From NCBI RefSeq assembly GCF_003075095.1, contig NZ_QCZF01000006.1:33593-97592 (forward strand): a stretch of 64,000 bases of DNA, in the 5' to 3' direction. Shown here piece by piece: positions 1 through 8,138 of the stretch. The notes beneath the pieces were generated by a model, which saw only the letters and a list, made by a program, of their open reading frames with translations, did no database searches and was not told the DNA's origin. The first letter of the stretch is position 1. Every line of letters starts with the position of its first letter. The position numbers and the translations under genes were made by a program. Source of the DNA: Blastococcus litoris. GTDB taxonomy: Bacteria; Actinomycetota; Actinomycetes; Mycobacteriales; Geodermatophilaceae.

Positions 1-146
1 CTGCCCACGGCGGTGCCGTCGGGGCCGACGAGCATCGAGGCACCGGCCGGGCGGGGTGCCGACCGCCAGGTGGCCACGACGGTGCCCATGCCGACGGTCT
101 CCCCCGCCTGCCACCAGCCGACCAATTCGTCCAGGACGTCACGCAC
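1..146 (-). CDS. XdhC/CoxI-family protein, N-terminal part only
   Basis: The first 48 codons of a gene that runs off the left edge. The start of the protein reads MRDVLDELVGWWQAGE and continues with a TVVATWRSAPRPAGASMLV stretch, which is the usual N-terminus of XdhC/CoxI-type maturation proteins. These proteins bind or protect the molybdenum cofactor for xanthine dehydrogenase or CO dehydrogenase. The GTG start at 146 lies inside the last codons of the upstream VWA gene, so the two are translationally coupled. The neighbours (MoxR ATPase, CoxE-like VWA protein) support the reading. The C-terminal NAD-binding half is outside the window, so the exact subfamily is not decidable here. Confidence 0.8.
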   Translation of the reverse strand, partial: MRDVLDELVGWWQAGETVGMGTVVATWRSAPRPAGASMLVGPDGTAVG

Positions 147-1260
147 GCTGGATCACTCCCGTCAGCTCCTCGAACGCGGCCATGCTGTGGCCGGACACGA
201 AGTGGTCGACCGACGGCAGCGCCGCCTGCATCCCACCCGTCAGCGGCTCGTACCCGGTACGCCCCTTGTGCGGGTTCACCCAGACGACGGCGTGCGCCAG
301 CCGCCGAAGCCGCACCATCTGCGCGGCGAGCAGGTCGGTGCCACCGCGCTCCCACCCGTCGCTGCACACGACGACGACCGCGCCGCGGGCCGTGCCGCGC
401 TGCCCCCACCGGTCCAGGAACGCCTTGAGCACCTCGCCGAGCCGGGTGCCGCCCGACCAGTCGGGGATCGCCGAGCCGCTGGCGGCCAGCGCGCGGTCGG
501 GGTCGCGCAGCCGCATCTCGCGGGTGACGCGGGTCAGCCGGGTGCCGATGGTGAATACCTCGGTGGTCGCCGGACGGGCGCGGACGGCGGCGTGCGCGAA
601 CCGCAGGAGCGCGTCCGCGTAGGGCGCCATCGAGCCGGACACGTCGACGAGCAGGACGACGCGGCGCGGGCGGGCCTGCCGCCGGTGGTGGGCCAGCCGG
701 GTGACCTCGCCGCCGCTGCGCAGCGCCCGGCGGACAGTCCGCCCCGGGTGCACCGGCCCCTGGGCGCTGGGCCGCCGCCGGCGCGACGGGCGCATCGGCG
801 TCGCCGGCGCCAGGAGGGCGAACAACCGCCGCAGGTGCTCGCGCTCGGCCGGGGTCAGCTCCGCGACGTCGCGGTGCCGCAGCACCTCCTCCGCGCTGGC
901 CTGGACGGCGAGATCCGGTGCCTCGGGGTCGTCCGCGCCGTCGGAGCTGCCCGGCTCCAGCGGCGCCGCGGCCGTCAGGTGCAGCTCGGGGCGGGCGTTC
1001 GGCCGGGGAACGCGCGGCCGCTCGCCGGCGAAGTACGCGGAGAAGGCGGCGTCGTAGCGGTCGAGGTCGTCGGGACCGGCGCACAGCGTCAGCCGGCCCG
1101 CCCAGTAGACGGCGCCCGGGTCGAGCACGTCGAGCGAGCCCAGCGCCACGAGCATCGACTCGACGCGGTCGGGCGAGGCCGCCACCCCGGCGTGCCGCAG
1201 CGTCCGCGCGAAGCCGAGGACCGTGTCGACGACGTCCCGGACCGCGACCTCCTCAGCCAC
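139..1260 (-). CDS. VWA domain protein, CoxE-like
   Basis: A 373-residue cytoplasmic protein. The C-terminal half is a von Willebrand factor A domain with a MIDAS metal site: DVSGSM at residues 206-211, followed later by a GGTR loop and a CSDGWERGG strand. The N-terminal half is a helical region typical of CoxE-family proteins. CoxE proteins work with a MoxR/CoxD ATPase to insert or mature the metal centre of CO dehydrogenase-type molybdoenzymes. The GTG start at 1260 overlaps the stop of the MoxR gene by 8 bases, and the stop overlaps the XdhC-like start. Assignment to the Cox branch rather than another VWA-MoxR pair rests on the XdhC neighbour and the molybdenum genes nearby. Confidence 0.85.
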   Translation of the reverse strand: MAEEVAVRDVVDTVLGFARTLRHAGVAASPDRVESMLVALGSLDVLDPGAVYWAGRLTLCAGPDDLDRYDAAFSAYFAGERPRVPRPNARPELHLTAAAPLEPGSSDGADDPEAPDLAVQASAEEVLRHRDVAELTPAEREHLRRLFALLAPATPMRPSRRRRPSAQGPVHPGRTVRRALRSGGEVTRLAHHRRQARPRRVVLLVDVSGSMAPYADALLRFAHAAVRARPATTEVFTIGTRLTRVTREMRLRDPDRALAASGSAIPDWSGGTRLGEVLKAFLDRWGQRGTARGAVVVVCSDGWERGGTDLLAAQMVRLRRLAHAVVWVNPHKGRTGYEPLTGGMQAALPSVDHFVSGHSMAAFEELTGVIQRA

Positions 1261-2179
1261 CGAAGAGCGCTCCCCTCGCCATCGCCTGCACGCGCTCGGT
1301 GTCCTCCCGGTACTTGAGCACCGCGCCGAGCGTGCGGGCGGCCAGGTCGGGGTCGAGATCGCGGGCGCCGAGGGTGTGCAGCGCGGTCGCCCAGTCCATC
1401 GACTCGGCGATGCCCGGCGGCTTGAGCAGGTCCAGGGTGCGCAGCTTCGCCGTAGCGCGGGCGACCTCGCGGGCCAGCTGCTCGGTCACCTGCGGCAGCC
1501 GCCGGCGGAGGATCGCCACCTCGCGGTCGAACTCGGGGTGCTGCAGCCAGTGGTAGAGGCAGCGCCGCTTGAGCGCGTCGTGCACCTCGCGGGTCCGGTT
1601 GGAGGTGAGGACGACCAGCGGCGGGGTCTGCGCCCTCACGGTGCCGAGCTCCGGGATGGAGATCGTGAAGTCGGACAGGACCTCCAGCAGGAACGCCTCG
1701 AACTCGTCGTCGGCGCGGTCGACCTCGTCCACCAGCAGCACGCTCGGCGAGTCCTCGAGGGCCTGCAGCAGCGGCCGGGCGAGCAGGAAGCGGCGGTCGT
1801 AGAGGGATGCCTCCAGGGACGCGGTGTCCTGCGTGGCGTGCGCGGCCTCGGCGGCCCGCAGGTGCAGCAGCTGCCGGCCGAAGTCCCAGTCGTAGAGCGC
1901 CTGGCTGGCCTCCAGCCCCTCGTAGCACTGCAGGCGGTAGACCGGCCGGCCGGTGACCTGGGCGAGCGCCTGGGCCAGCGCGGTCTTGCCGACACCGGCC
2001 TCGCCCTCGAGGAACAGCGGGCGGTGCATGACCAGTGCCAGGTAGGCCGCGGTCGCCAGACCCTCGTCGGGGAGGTAGCCGGTGGCCTCCAGCGCGGCCG
2101 CGAGGTCCTGCGGGCCGGCGAAGCCGGGGGGCTCGACGGCGTCGGGCACGACGGTGGGCTCGCTCACAGCTGTGAGCAT
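1253..2179 (-). CDS. MoxR-family AAA+ ATPase (CoxD-like)
   Basis: A 308-residue AAA+ ATPase. Walker A is GEAGVGKT at residues 59-66 and Walker B is LLVDEVD around 147-153; a sensor-1 VVLTSNRTRE stretch follows. MoxR ATPases act as chaperones for metal-centre assembly with a VWA partner, which is the next gene downstream here with an 8-base overlap. The ATG at 2179 opens the longest frame; an in-frame GTG at 2167 (MSEPTVV...) is an alternative start. It is the first gene of a MoxR-CoxE-XdhC operon that probably continues left of the window into structural genes for a molybdenum hydroxylase. Confidence 0.9.
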   Translation of the reverse strand: MLTAVSEPTVVPDAVEPPGFAGPQDLAAALEATGYLPDEGLATAAYLALVMHRPLFLEGEAGVGKTALAQALAQVTGRPVYRLQCYEGLEASQALYDWDFGRQLLHLRAAEAAHATQDTASLEASLYDRRFLLARPLLQALEDSPSVLLVDEVDRADDEFEAFLLEVLSDFTISIPELGTVRAQTPPLVVLTSNRTREVHDALKRRCLYHWLQHPEFDREVAILRRRLPQVTEQLAREVARATAKLRTLDLLKPPGIAESMDWATALHTLGARDLDPDLAARTLGAVLKYREDTERVQAMARGALFGG

Positions 2180-2191
2180 CCCACCTGCACC

Positions 2192-2238
2192 GACGACGGC
2201 GGCCGGCCGAGTCTGGTCCTCGACCGGCCGCCGCCGTC
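2192..2238. terminator. Strong hairpin between the DUF2382 gene and the MoxR operon
   Basis: Bases 2192-2211 pair with 2219-2238 (20 positions, mismatches at 2196/2234 and 2207/2223) around a 7-base loop, tctggtc. It sits about 30 bases after the stop of the PRC-barrel/DUF2382 gene and just before the MoxR start, so it probably ends the DUF2382 transcript. No T-run follows, which is common for actinobacterial terminators. Confidence 0.6.
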
Positions 2239-2267
2239 CGTGCGGCCCGTCGCAGGGCCGGGGTGGG

Positions 2268-3137
2268 TCACATGCGGTCGCCGCGGTCCCGCGCCGTGCC
2301 GTCGGCGTCGAGCTCGACCTCTTCCTTGCGCAGGCCCTCGCTCACCTGGGTCTGCTCGGTGACCGTCTCCTTGTCCAGGCGCACGCGCTCGACCGGGACG
2401 GCCTCCTTCTCGACGACCGGGGTCTCGGCGTGCAGGACGACCTCGTGCTCCTCCTCGGAGATGGCCGGCCCGTCCATGGCCTTGCCCGCGTTGGCGTCGG
2501 TGATCGGCTCGCGCTCGAGGCGGACCTCCTCGCGCGATACCGGGACCGTCTCGGTGACGTTCTCGGTGACGACGTACTTGCGCAGCCGGGCGCGGCCGAC
2601 CTCCTGCGAGCGGGTGCCGACGTTGAGCCGCTCCTCGGACAGCGTCATGGCGTCGTCCGTGGTGGGGCCGGAGGTGTCGTGGCCGACGGTCCCGCGGGTG
2701 TCGGTGCCGGTCATGCCACCGGCCATCCCGGTGCCGGCCATGCCGGTGCCGGCCATGCCGGTGGTCGACTCGGTGGTGGTCGTGGTGCGGGCGGTGTCGG
2801 TGCCGGCGCCCATGCCGTAGTAGCGGTAGAGCTCCTGCTCCTCCTGCGGGGAGAGGTGCCCGTCGGTGTCGATCTTCGGGGCGTCCTTCACGCGCTCCTT
2901 GCTCACCGGTACGCGGACGCCGTCGTCGGTCAGGTCGGCGTCGCGGATCGGCACGAAGGACTCCTTCGTGCCGAACATGCCGGTGCGCACGGTGACCCAC
3001 TCGGGCTGACCGGTCTCGTCGTCGAGGTAGACCTCCGCGGCCGAGCCGATCTTCTCGCCGGACTCGTCGTAGACGTCCTGGCCGATCACGCGGCTGATGG
3101 TGTCGGTGCCGATCATCGTCGTGGTGCTCCCATCCAT
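2268..3137 (-). CDS. PRC-barrel and DUF2382 (YsnF/AvaK) domain protein
   Basis: A soluble protein of about 289 residues. Residues about 10-75 form a PRC-barrel (IGQDVYDESGEKIG ... EWVTVRTG), and residues about 165-275 form a DUF2382/YsnF domain with alternating charged strands. Between them is a Thr/Gly/Met-rich linker with GMAGT repeats. Such proteins are common in desiccation- and radiation-tolerant actinobacteria and are thought to be stress proteins, but no biochemical role is established. The ATG at 3137 is used here; an ATG at 3116 (MIGTDTISRV) with a GGGAG about 10 bases upstream fits homologue starts equally well. It is a single-gene unit bounded by a hairpin downstream. Confidence 0.88.
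   Translation of the reverse strand: MDGSTTTMIGTDTISRVIGQDVYDESGEKIGSAAEVYLDDETGQPEWVTVRTGMFGTKESFVPIRDADLTDDGVRVPVSKERVKDAPKIDTDGHLSPQEEQELYRYYGMGAGTDTARTTTTTESTTGMAGTGMAGTGMAGGMTGTDTRGTVGHDTSGPTTDDAMTLSEERLNVGTRSQEVGRARLRKYVVTENVTETVPVSREEVRLEREPITDANAGKAMDGPAISEEEHEVVLHAETPVVEKEAVPVERVRLDKETVTEQTQVSEGLRKEEVELDADGTARDRGDRM
2728..2763. repeat. 15-base tandem repeat in the DUF2382 gene linker
   Basis: The unit ccggtgccggccatg is present twice exactly (2728-2742, 2743-2757) and then partly. It encodes the GMAGT repeats of the flexible linker, and copy number is likely to vary between strains. Confidence 0.8.
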
Positions 3138-3459
3138 AGCTCGGGGTGGCGCGGTCCCTCGAATGGGTGACCGGCGCCACGAGGGCGAAACGATCTCGTC
3201 CGGTCCGACACGCGCGACCTCGGGGGACATCGGGGCACCGTTTGACGTGACCGCGCGGCACGGCTACCCGGGTCCCGGGTCGTGTCCGTGCAGGTCGGGC
3301 GCGCCATCCGGTTGTGGGCCACGAGCTCGACCGGCTCCGGCAGGACGGCGCAGCAACCCGGTCACGCAGAGCGACATCCGGGTTCGCCGGGCGTGTCAGC
3401 CGGAGTCGCACCGGCGCGTCCTCCGCGGCCCCGGCCGGTCGCGTGCTCAGCATGGAGGG
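3138..3459. other. Intergenic region between divergent DUF2382 and DUF3097 genes
   Basis: About 320 bases without a convincing gene. It must carry the promoters of the two divergent genes. A perfect inverted repeat, ACCCGGG / CCCGGGT around one base, lies at 3266-3280, 19 bases after a TTGACG hexamer at 3242-3247, and could be an operator. I see no RNA gene here. Confidence 0.5.
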
Positions 3460-4269
3460 ATGCCACCCCGCTCGCCGTACGACGACCTGGTCCACCCGCG
3501 CACCGTGAAGAAGCCGGCGCCCCAGGTGGAGGCGGAGAAGGACCTCGTCGTCGAGGACCCGAGCTCCGGCTTCGTGGGCGCAGTGGTGCGGTGCGAGAAG
3601 GACGTCGTCCACCTCGAGGACCGCTTCGGCAGGGTGAAGGGCTACCCGCTCGGGCCCGGCTTCTGGGTCGACGGCCGGCCGGTCGTGCTCGTCCGGCCGA
3701 AGCACGCGGCGCCGTCCGGACCGCTGCGCAGCGCGTCGGGCTCCCTGTACGTGGAGAACGCCCGCGCGCGGGTGGCGAGGGCCGGGCGCATCTACGTCGA
3801 GGGCAAGCACGACGCCGAGCTCGTCGAGAAGGTCTGGGGCCACGACCTGCGCATCGAGGGCGTCGTCGTCGAGCCGCTGCACGGGGTCGACGACCTGCCG
3901 GCGATCGTCCGGGACTTCCGGCCCATGCGGGGCCGCCGCCTCGGCGTGCTCGTCGACCACCTGGTCACGGGCTCCAAGGAGTCACGCATCGCCGAGCAGA
4001 TCACCGGAGAGCACGCACTGGTGGTCGGGCACCCGTTCATCGACATCTGGCAGGCGGTCAAGCCGTCCGTCGTCGGCATCACGGCCTGGCCGGTCGTGCC
4101 CAAGGGCGAGGACTGGAAGACCGGTGTCTGCCGGCGGCTGGGCTGGGAGGACGACGCGGGCTACGTCTGGGCCCAGCGGATCCTGGCCCGCGTCAGCAGC
4201 TTCACCGACCTGGAGCCGGCGCTGCTCGGCCGGGTCGAGGAGCTCATCGACTTCGTGACGACGGATTAG
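3460..4269 (+). CDS. DUF3097 family protein with a Toprim-like core
   Basis: A 269-residue protein conserved in actinobacteria as DUF3097, of unknown function. The start MPPRSPYDDLVHPR matches the usual family N-terminus; the codon ATG at 3460 has GGAGG immediately before it, too close for a good ribosome site. Residues about 105-190 contain RIYVEGKHDAELVEKVWG, then GVVVEPLHGVDDLP, then LGVLVDHLVTGSKESRIA. The first Glu and the later acidic strand resemble the E ... DxD layout of Toprim domains, which act in primases, topoisomerases and RNase M5-like nucleases. A nucleic-acid role is therefore an inference from motif shape, not an established fact. Confidence 0.85.
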   Translation: MPPRSPYDDLVHPRTVKKPAPQVEAEKDLVVEDPSSGFVGAVVRCEKDVVHLEDRFGRVKGYPLGPGFWVDGRPVVLVRPKHAAPSGPLRSASGSLYVENARARVARAGRIYVEGKHDAELVEKVWGHDLRIEGVVVEPLHGVDDLPAIVRDFRPMRGRRLGVLVDHLVTGSKESRIAEQITGEHALVVGHPFIDIWQAVKPSVVGITAWPVVPKGEDWKTGVCRRLGWEDDAGYVWAQRILARVSSFTDLEPALLGRVEELIDFVTTD

Positions 4270-4337
4270 CCCACCGGCGTCCGGGGAACGGGACCGGACG
4301 GAAACCGGCGCACGGGGGCACGAGAAGGGCGAGACCC

Positions 4338-4502
4338 ATGAGACCCCCGACGCACGACGACCCGAAGGCCATCCCCCGCAACGGCACCGAGGTGCCCTGG
4401 GTGGAGATCCCCGACCCGCACGGCGGTGAGCGGCGCGCCGCGTCCAGGCAGGAGCGACGGACCGGCGGAGCAGGGCAGGAACGGCACACCCCCGGTCGCT
4501 GA
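4338..4502 (+). CDS. Small hypothetical protein (54 aa), doubtful
   Basis: A short frame beginning MRPPTHDDPKAIPRNG and rich in Arg, Pro and Gly, with no recognised domain. A GAAGGGCGAG stretch upstream of the ATG could serve as a ribosome site. It lies between the DUF3097 gene and the membrane-protein/GntR operon. It may be a real small protein or chance coding in GC-rich DNA. Confidence 0.3.
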   Translation: MRPPTHDDPKAIPRNGTEVPWVEIPDPHGGERRAASRQERRTGGAGQERHTPGR

Positions 4503-4509
4503 CGGGGCT

Positions 4510-4558
4510 TGCGCACCGACCTCGCTGCTGTCATTGTCTCAATCTCTTGGGTCAATGG
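4510..4558 (+). promoter_or_regulatory. Promoter and inverted-repeat operator of the membrane-GntR operon
   Basis: A -35-like TTGCGC (4510-4515) is 17 bases from a -10-like CATTGT (4533-4538). An 11-base inverted repeat begins at that -10: CATTGTCTCAA (4533-4543), spacer tctc, TTGGGTCAATG (4548-4558), matching at 9 of 11 positions. The stretch is AT-rich compared with its surroundings. It lies just before the operon that encodes a GntR regulator, so autoregulation is likely. Confidence 0.55.
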
Positions 4559-4574
4559 AGCAGTGGAGGTCGTC

Positions 4575-5456
4575 ATGGGGTTGCTCTCGCTGGGGGTGCT
4601 CCTCGCCGCCGCCATCACCCTCGCCGGCGGGACGGCGGTCGCCCGGCGCTCACCGCCCAGCCGCGAGACGGCCGTCGCGGCAGCCCGGGCGCACGCCACC
4701 CACGCGTCCGGAGCGGCCCTGCTCCTCGGCTCGATGGCGGCCCTCTACGTCGGCACCACCCGGCTCGGGGACAGCTCGCCCGGTGGCCTGGGCGTCACCG
4801 CGCTCCTGGTGCCCATCGCGTTCGGCGTCGTGCACACGGCTGTCCTGGCCCTCGGCGAGCTGACCTGGCCGCGCCCGCAGGGGGAGGTCCGGCGGGCGCG
4901 GCTCGTCCGCCGGGGTCTGGTCGACCAGGCGGCTCCGTGGCTGGTCCGCGTCGGCGGTCTGGCCGCGGGGCTCGTCGTCGTCGTGCTGCTCGGCGGAGGT
5001 CTCCTGGCCGAGGAGGACGGCCGCAGCGTCAGTGCCGGGAGCGACCTGGTCCGCGCGACCGCGAGCCCGTTCCCGGGGGTCTTCTACGGCGCCCCGGCCG
5101 GCATCGGCCTCCTCGTGCTGGGCGCGCTCACGGCGGCCGCGCTGTGGATCGTCGCCGACCGCCCGGCCGTGGCCACCGCCGACGACGCCGTCGAGGCCGC
5201 GCTGCGCCGCGCCTCGGTGCACCGGGTGCTGCGCGTGGCGGTGGCGGTCCCCCTCGTCGTCGCGGGTGGGCTGCTGTTCGTCGCCGGACGGGCCTGGCAC
5301 TCGGTGGCCACCAGCAGCGTCGACTCCGGGCTGCTCGGGGCCGTCGGCACGGCCACGTCCGTCATCGGTGGGGCGGCACTGGTCGCGGGCGTCGTCGTCG
5401 CGTGCATCCGCGCACCTGGCGTGCCCGCCGACGCCCCACCCGTCCGGGCCGGCTGA
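4575..5456 (+). CDS. Multi-pass membrane protein co-transcribed with a GntR regulator
   Basis: A 293-residue integral membrane protein with about six hydrophobic segments (near residues 1-20, 48-62, 77-96, 122-145, 177-198, 223-243 and 262-283). I do not recognise a catalytic or transport signature. The ATG at 4575 follows GGAGGT by four bases, a good ribosome site. The next gene, a YtrA-type GntR repressor, starts four bases after the stop. YtrA-type regulators commonly sit beside membrane proteins or ABC transporters that answer cell-envelope stress, so an envelope-related role is the likeliest guess. Confidence 0.8.
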   Translation: MGLLSLGVLLAAAITLAGGTAVARRSPPSRETAVAAARAHATHASGAALLLGSMAALYVGTTRLGDSSPGGLGVTALLVPIAFGVVHTAVLALGELTWPRPQGEVRRARLVRRGLVDQAAPWLVRVGGLAAGLVVVVLLGGGLLAEEDGRSVSAGSDLVRATASPFPGVFYGAPAGIGLLVLGALTAAALWIVADRPAVATADDAVEAALRRASVHRVLRVAVAVPLVVAGGLLFVAGRAWHSVATSSVDSGLLGAVGTATSVIGGAALVAGVVVACIRAPGVPADAPPVRAG

Positions 5457-5460
5457 TCCG

Positions 5461-5838
5461 GTGGCGCTGGAGATCACCGTCGACGTGCAGGCGGCGACGC
5501 CGCCCTACGAGCAGATCCGCCGCCAGATCGCCGCCTACGTCGACGGTGGCCTGCTCGACGACGGCGCGCGGCTGCCCACCATGCGGGCGCTGGCCGCCGA
5601 CCTCGGCGTCGCCACGGGCACCGTCGCCCGGGCCTACGCCGAGCTCGAGGCGGCCGGCCTCGTCGCCAGCCGCCGGCGCACCGGCACCGTCGTCACCCGG
5701 CCCGAGCACCGGCCGGCCGAGGACGAGGTGCGCCGGACCGCGACGCAGCTCGCCGTCCAGGCCCGGGACGCGGGCCTGGACGGCGAGGCGGTGCTGGCCA
5801 TCGTGCGCGCGGCCCTGCTGCGGGCCGGCGCGGCCTGA
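5461..5838 (+). CDS. GntR-family transcriptional regulator, YtrA type
   Basis: A 125-residue DNA-binding protein. Residues about 10-80 form the GntR winged helix: PPYEQIRRQIAAYV, then LPTMRALAADLGVATGTVARAYAELEAAG, then the wing. The remaining 45 residues are too short for a ligand-binding FCD/UTRA domain, which is the mark of the YtrA subfamily. It follows the membrane-protein gene with a four-base gap, and the inverted repeat at 4533-4558 is its likely operator. Its stop abuts the stop of the convergent aldo/keto reductase gene with no gap. Confidence 0.9.
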   Translation: MALEITVDVQAATPPYEQIRRQIAAYVDGGLLDDGARLPTMRALAADLGVATGTVARAYAELEAAGLVASRRRTGTVVTRPEHRPAEDEVRRTATQLAVQARDAGLDGEAVLAIVRAALLRAGAA

Positions 5839-6678
5839 TCAGCGCGGGATGTAGTCGAAGGTGTCCGGGTCGGGGCCGGTCCGCTCACCGCGGTCGAGCC
5901 CGGTCAGCGACGCCATGTCCTCGGTGCCGAGCTCGAAGTCGAACAGCGCGAAGTTCTGCTCGATGCGCTCCCGGGTCACCGACTTCGGGAAGACGACGTC
6001 GCCGCGCTGCACGTGCCAGCGCAGCACGACCTGGGCCGGCGTGCGGCCCAGCCGCTCGGCGATCGCGGTGATCGCCGGGTCGTCGAGCACCTTGCCCTGC
6101 GCGATCGGGGACCAAGCCTCGGTCACGATCTCGTGGTCGGCGTCGAAGGCCCGGACGTCGTCCTGCGCGAGGTAGGGGTGCACCTCGATCTGGTTCACCG
6201 CGGGCCGGATCTCCGTCTCGGCGAACAGCCGCCGCAGGTGGTGCGGGTTGAAGTTGGAGACGCCGATGGCCCGGACGCGGCCGCTGGCGTAGATCTCCTC
6301 CATCGCCTTCCACGTCTCGACGTAGTCGACGTCGATGGTCGGCAGCGGCCAGTGGATGAGGAAGAGGTCCAGCTGGTCGAACTTCAGGTCGGCCAGCGTC
6401 TGGTCGAACGCGCGCAGGGCGTCGTCCCGGCGGTGGAAGCCGTTGTTCAGCTTGCTGGTCACGAAGATCTCGGCGCGGTCGATGCCCGAGCGCGCGACGG
6501 CCTCGCCGACGCCCTTCTCGTTGCCGTACATCTCGGCGGTGTCGATGTGCCGGTAGCCGATCTCGAGCGCCACGCTGACGACGTCGGCGGTGTCCTCGGG
6601 CGGCACCTGGTAGACGCCGAAGCCCAGCTGCGGGATCTCGACGCCGTTGTTCAGGGTGATCGTGGGAACGCCAGCCAC
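5839..6678 (-). CDS. Aldo/keto reductase (2,5-diketo-D-gluconate reductase type)
   Basis: A 279-residue NADPH-dependent TIM-barrel oxidoreductase. The catalytic tetrad is visible: D46 and Y51 (HIDTAEMYGNEKGVG), K76 (FVTSKLNN) and H109 (LIHWPLP). The GVSNFNPHHL motif and the C-terminal PKSVTRERIEQNF NADPH-binding stretch are also present. It reduces small carbonyl substrates; the true substrate cannot be read from sequence. The GTG start at 6678 is preceded by a GGAAGGA ribosome site. The length is normal for the family. Confidence 0.93.
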   Translation of the reverse strand: MAGVPTITLNNGVEIPQLGFGVYQVPPEDTADVVSVALEIGYRHIDTAEMYGNEKGVGEAVARSGIDRAEIFVTSKLNNGFHRRDDALRAFDQTLADLKFDQLDLFLIHWPLPTIDVDYVETWKAMEEIYASGRVRAIGVSNFNPHHLRRLFAETEIRPAVNQIEVHPYLAQDDVRAFDADHEIVTEAWSPIAQGKVLDDPAITAIAERLGRTPAQVVLRWHVQRGDVVFPKSVTRERIEQNFALFDFELGTEDMASLTGLDRGERTGPDPDTFDYIPR

Positions 6679-6744
6679 AAGTGGTCCTTCCGGTCGGGGA
6701 GGTGTCGCGGCACCGGATGGCGCGCGACCTACCGAGGAGGCGCG

Positions 6745-8001
6745 CTACCCGGCCGCGGGCACATCCACCCGCGGGCTTCCGTCCTGCGGAACCGCCGTCC
6801 TCACGGGGCGGCGCAGCAGCGGGGAGCCGGCCATCGCGAGCAGCCCGGCGAGGCCACCGGCCAGGGCGGGGACGGCGAAGGCGGCCTCCGCGCCCCAGGC
6901 GTCCACCGCGGCGCCGGCCAGCGCGGAACCCGCGGTGACGCCGACGGTGAGGCCGGTGATCGTCCAGGCCAGCGACTCGGTCAGCCCGCCCGGCGTCGCG
7001 CGCGACTCGACCAGCGAGGTGCCGGAGACGAGCACCGGCGCGATCGTGAGGCCGGCGAGGAACCCGCAGCCGACGAGCACCGGCAGCGACCCCACGCCCC
7101 ACAGGACCTGCGCGGCCAGGCCGAACGCGAGGCCGGTCGCCACGAACCGCGCGGCCAGCGTCCCCGGCAGCTTCGCCAGGCCGTAGACCAGCCCCGCCAC
7201 CAGGCTGCCGAAGGCGAAGACGGCCAGCGCCAGGCCGGAGAGGGCCTGCGCCCCCTCCTCCTCGGCGAACCCGACCACCACCACGTCGATGGCGCCGAAC
7301 ACGGTGCCCACCGCGAGGTAGGTGACGACGACGACCAGCAGCGTCGGGGTGAGCACCGACCGGCGGCGCTTCGGGGCGTCGGGGGCCGCGACGTGCAGCG
7401 GTGGCTCGGTGGCCCGCTGCCCCGCGAGCCAGAGCCCGCCGACGACGCCGAGCACGATGCCGGTCAGGAAGCCCACCGGAGGCGCGATCAGGGTGGCGAG
7501 CAGGGTGACCAGCGGCGGCCCGAGGACGAACACCACCTCGTCGGCCACCGCCTCGAAGGCGAACGCCGTCTGCCGGCCCTGCGGGTCGAGCAGCGCCGAC
7601 CACCGCGCCCGCACCAGCGAGCCGATGTTCGGGCTGCTGAACCCCGTGGCCGCGGCGAGCAGGAACCAGCTCCACCGCGGGCCGCCGGCCACGACGGTGG
7701 CGACGAACGCGGTCCCGGTCAGCAGGAACGCCGCCATGGCGATGCGCAGGACCGTGGCCTGGCCACGCCGGTCCATCGCGCGCGCCCACACCGGGCCGGC
7801 CACCGCGAAGGACAGGGCCAGCGTGCCCGAGACGGCGCCGGCCAGGCCGTAGCTGCCGGTCTCCCCCTCGACGAGCAGGACGGCGCCCAGGCCCAGCATC
7901 GGTGCCGGGAAGCGGCCGACCCAGCCGGCGAAGGAGAAGCGGGCGGAGCCGGGGACGGCGAACAGGCGGGTGTAGGGACCCAGGAGGGTTCGGGGTGACA
8001 C
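6745..8001 (-). CDS. MFS transporter
   Basis: A 418-residue major facilitator superfamily permease with about twelve hydrophobic helices. The loop between helices 2 and 3 carries the family signature in the form GPVWARAMDRRGQATVLR. The central loop near residue 200 is basic (APKRRRS). The substrate is unknown; drug or metabolite efflux is typical for this group. The GTG start at 8001 (MSPRTLLGPYTRLF) has GAGAAG upstream and fits homologue starts better than longer versions of the frame. It is divergent from moaA. Confidence 0.88.
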   Translation of the reverse strand: MSPRTLLGPYTRLFAVPGSARFSFAGWVGRFPAPMLGLGAVLLVEGETGSYGLAGAVSGTLALSFAVAGPVWARAMDRRGQATVLRIAMAAFLLTGTAFVATVVAGGPRWSWFLLAAATGFSSPNIGSLVRARWSALLDPQGRQTAFAFEAVADEVVFVLGPPLVTLLATLIAPPVGFLTGIVLGVVGGLWLAGQRATEPPLHVAAPDAPKRRRSVLTPTLLVVVVTYLAVGTVFGAIDVVVVGFAEEEGAQALSGLALAVFAFGSLVAGLVYGLAKLPGTLAARFVATGLAFGLAAQVLWGVGSLPVLVGCGFLAGLTIAPVLVSGTSLVESRATPGGLTESLAWTITGLTVGVTAGSALAGAAVDAWGAEAAFAVPALAGGLAGLLAMAGSPLLRRPVRTAVPQDGSPRVDVPAAG

Positions 8002-8126
8002 GGGTTCTTCTCGCGCTTCCTGGCCACGGGCGAGTGCGGGTGATTCGTCCGCCGGTCTCTCGGGTGGCGGCGTGAGCCTAGCCGCGGACCTCGGACTTCC
8101 CCGCCCCATTTGTCGGCCGCCGCTAC

Positions 8127-8132
8127 TACATT
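8127..8132 (+). promoter_or_regulatory. -10 box of moaA, leaderless
   Basis: TACATT lies exactly six bases before the moaA ATG, so transcription would begin at or next to the start codon. There is no ribosome-binding site. Confidence 0.5.
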
Positions 8133-8138
8133 CGGCTC

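Noticed and set aside
3113..3322. Short open frame on the minus strand between the DUF2382 and DUF3097 genes
   Set aside because: Arg/Pro-rich, no ribosome site, and overlaps the likely promoter region.
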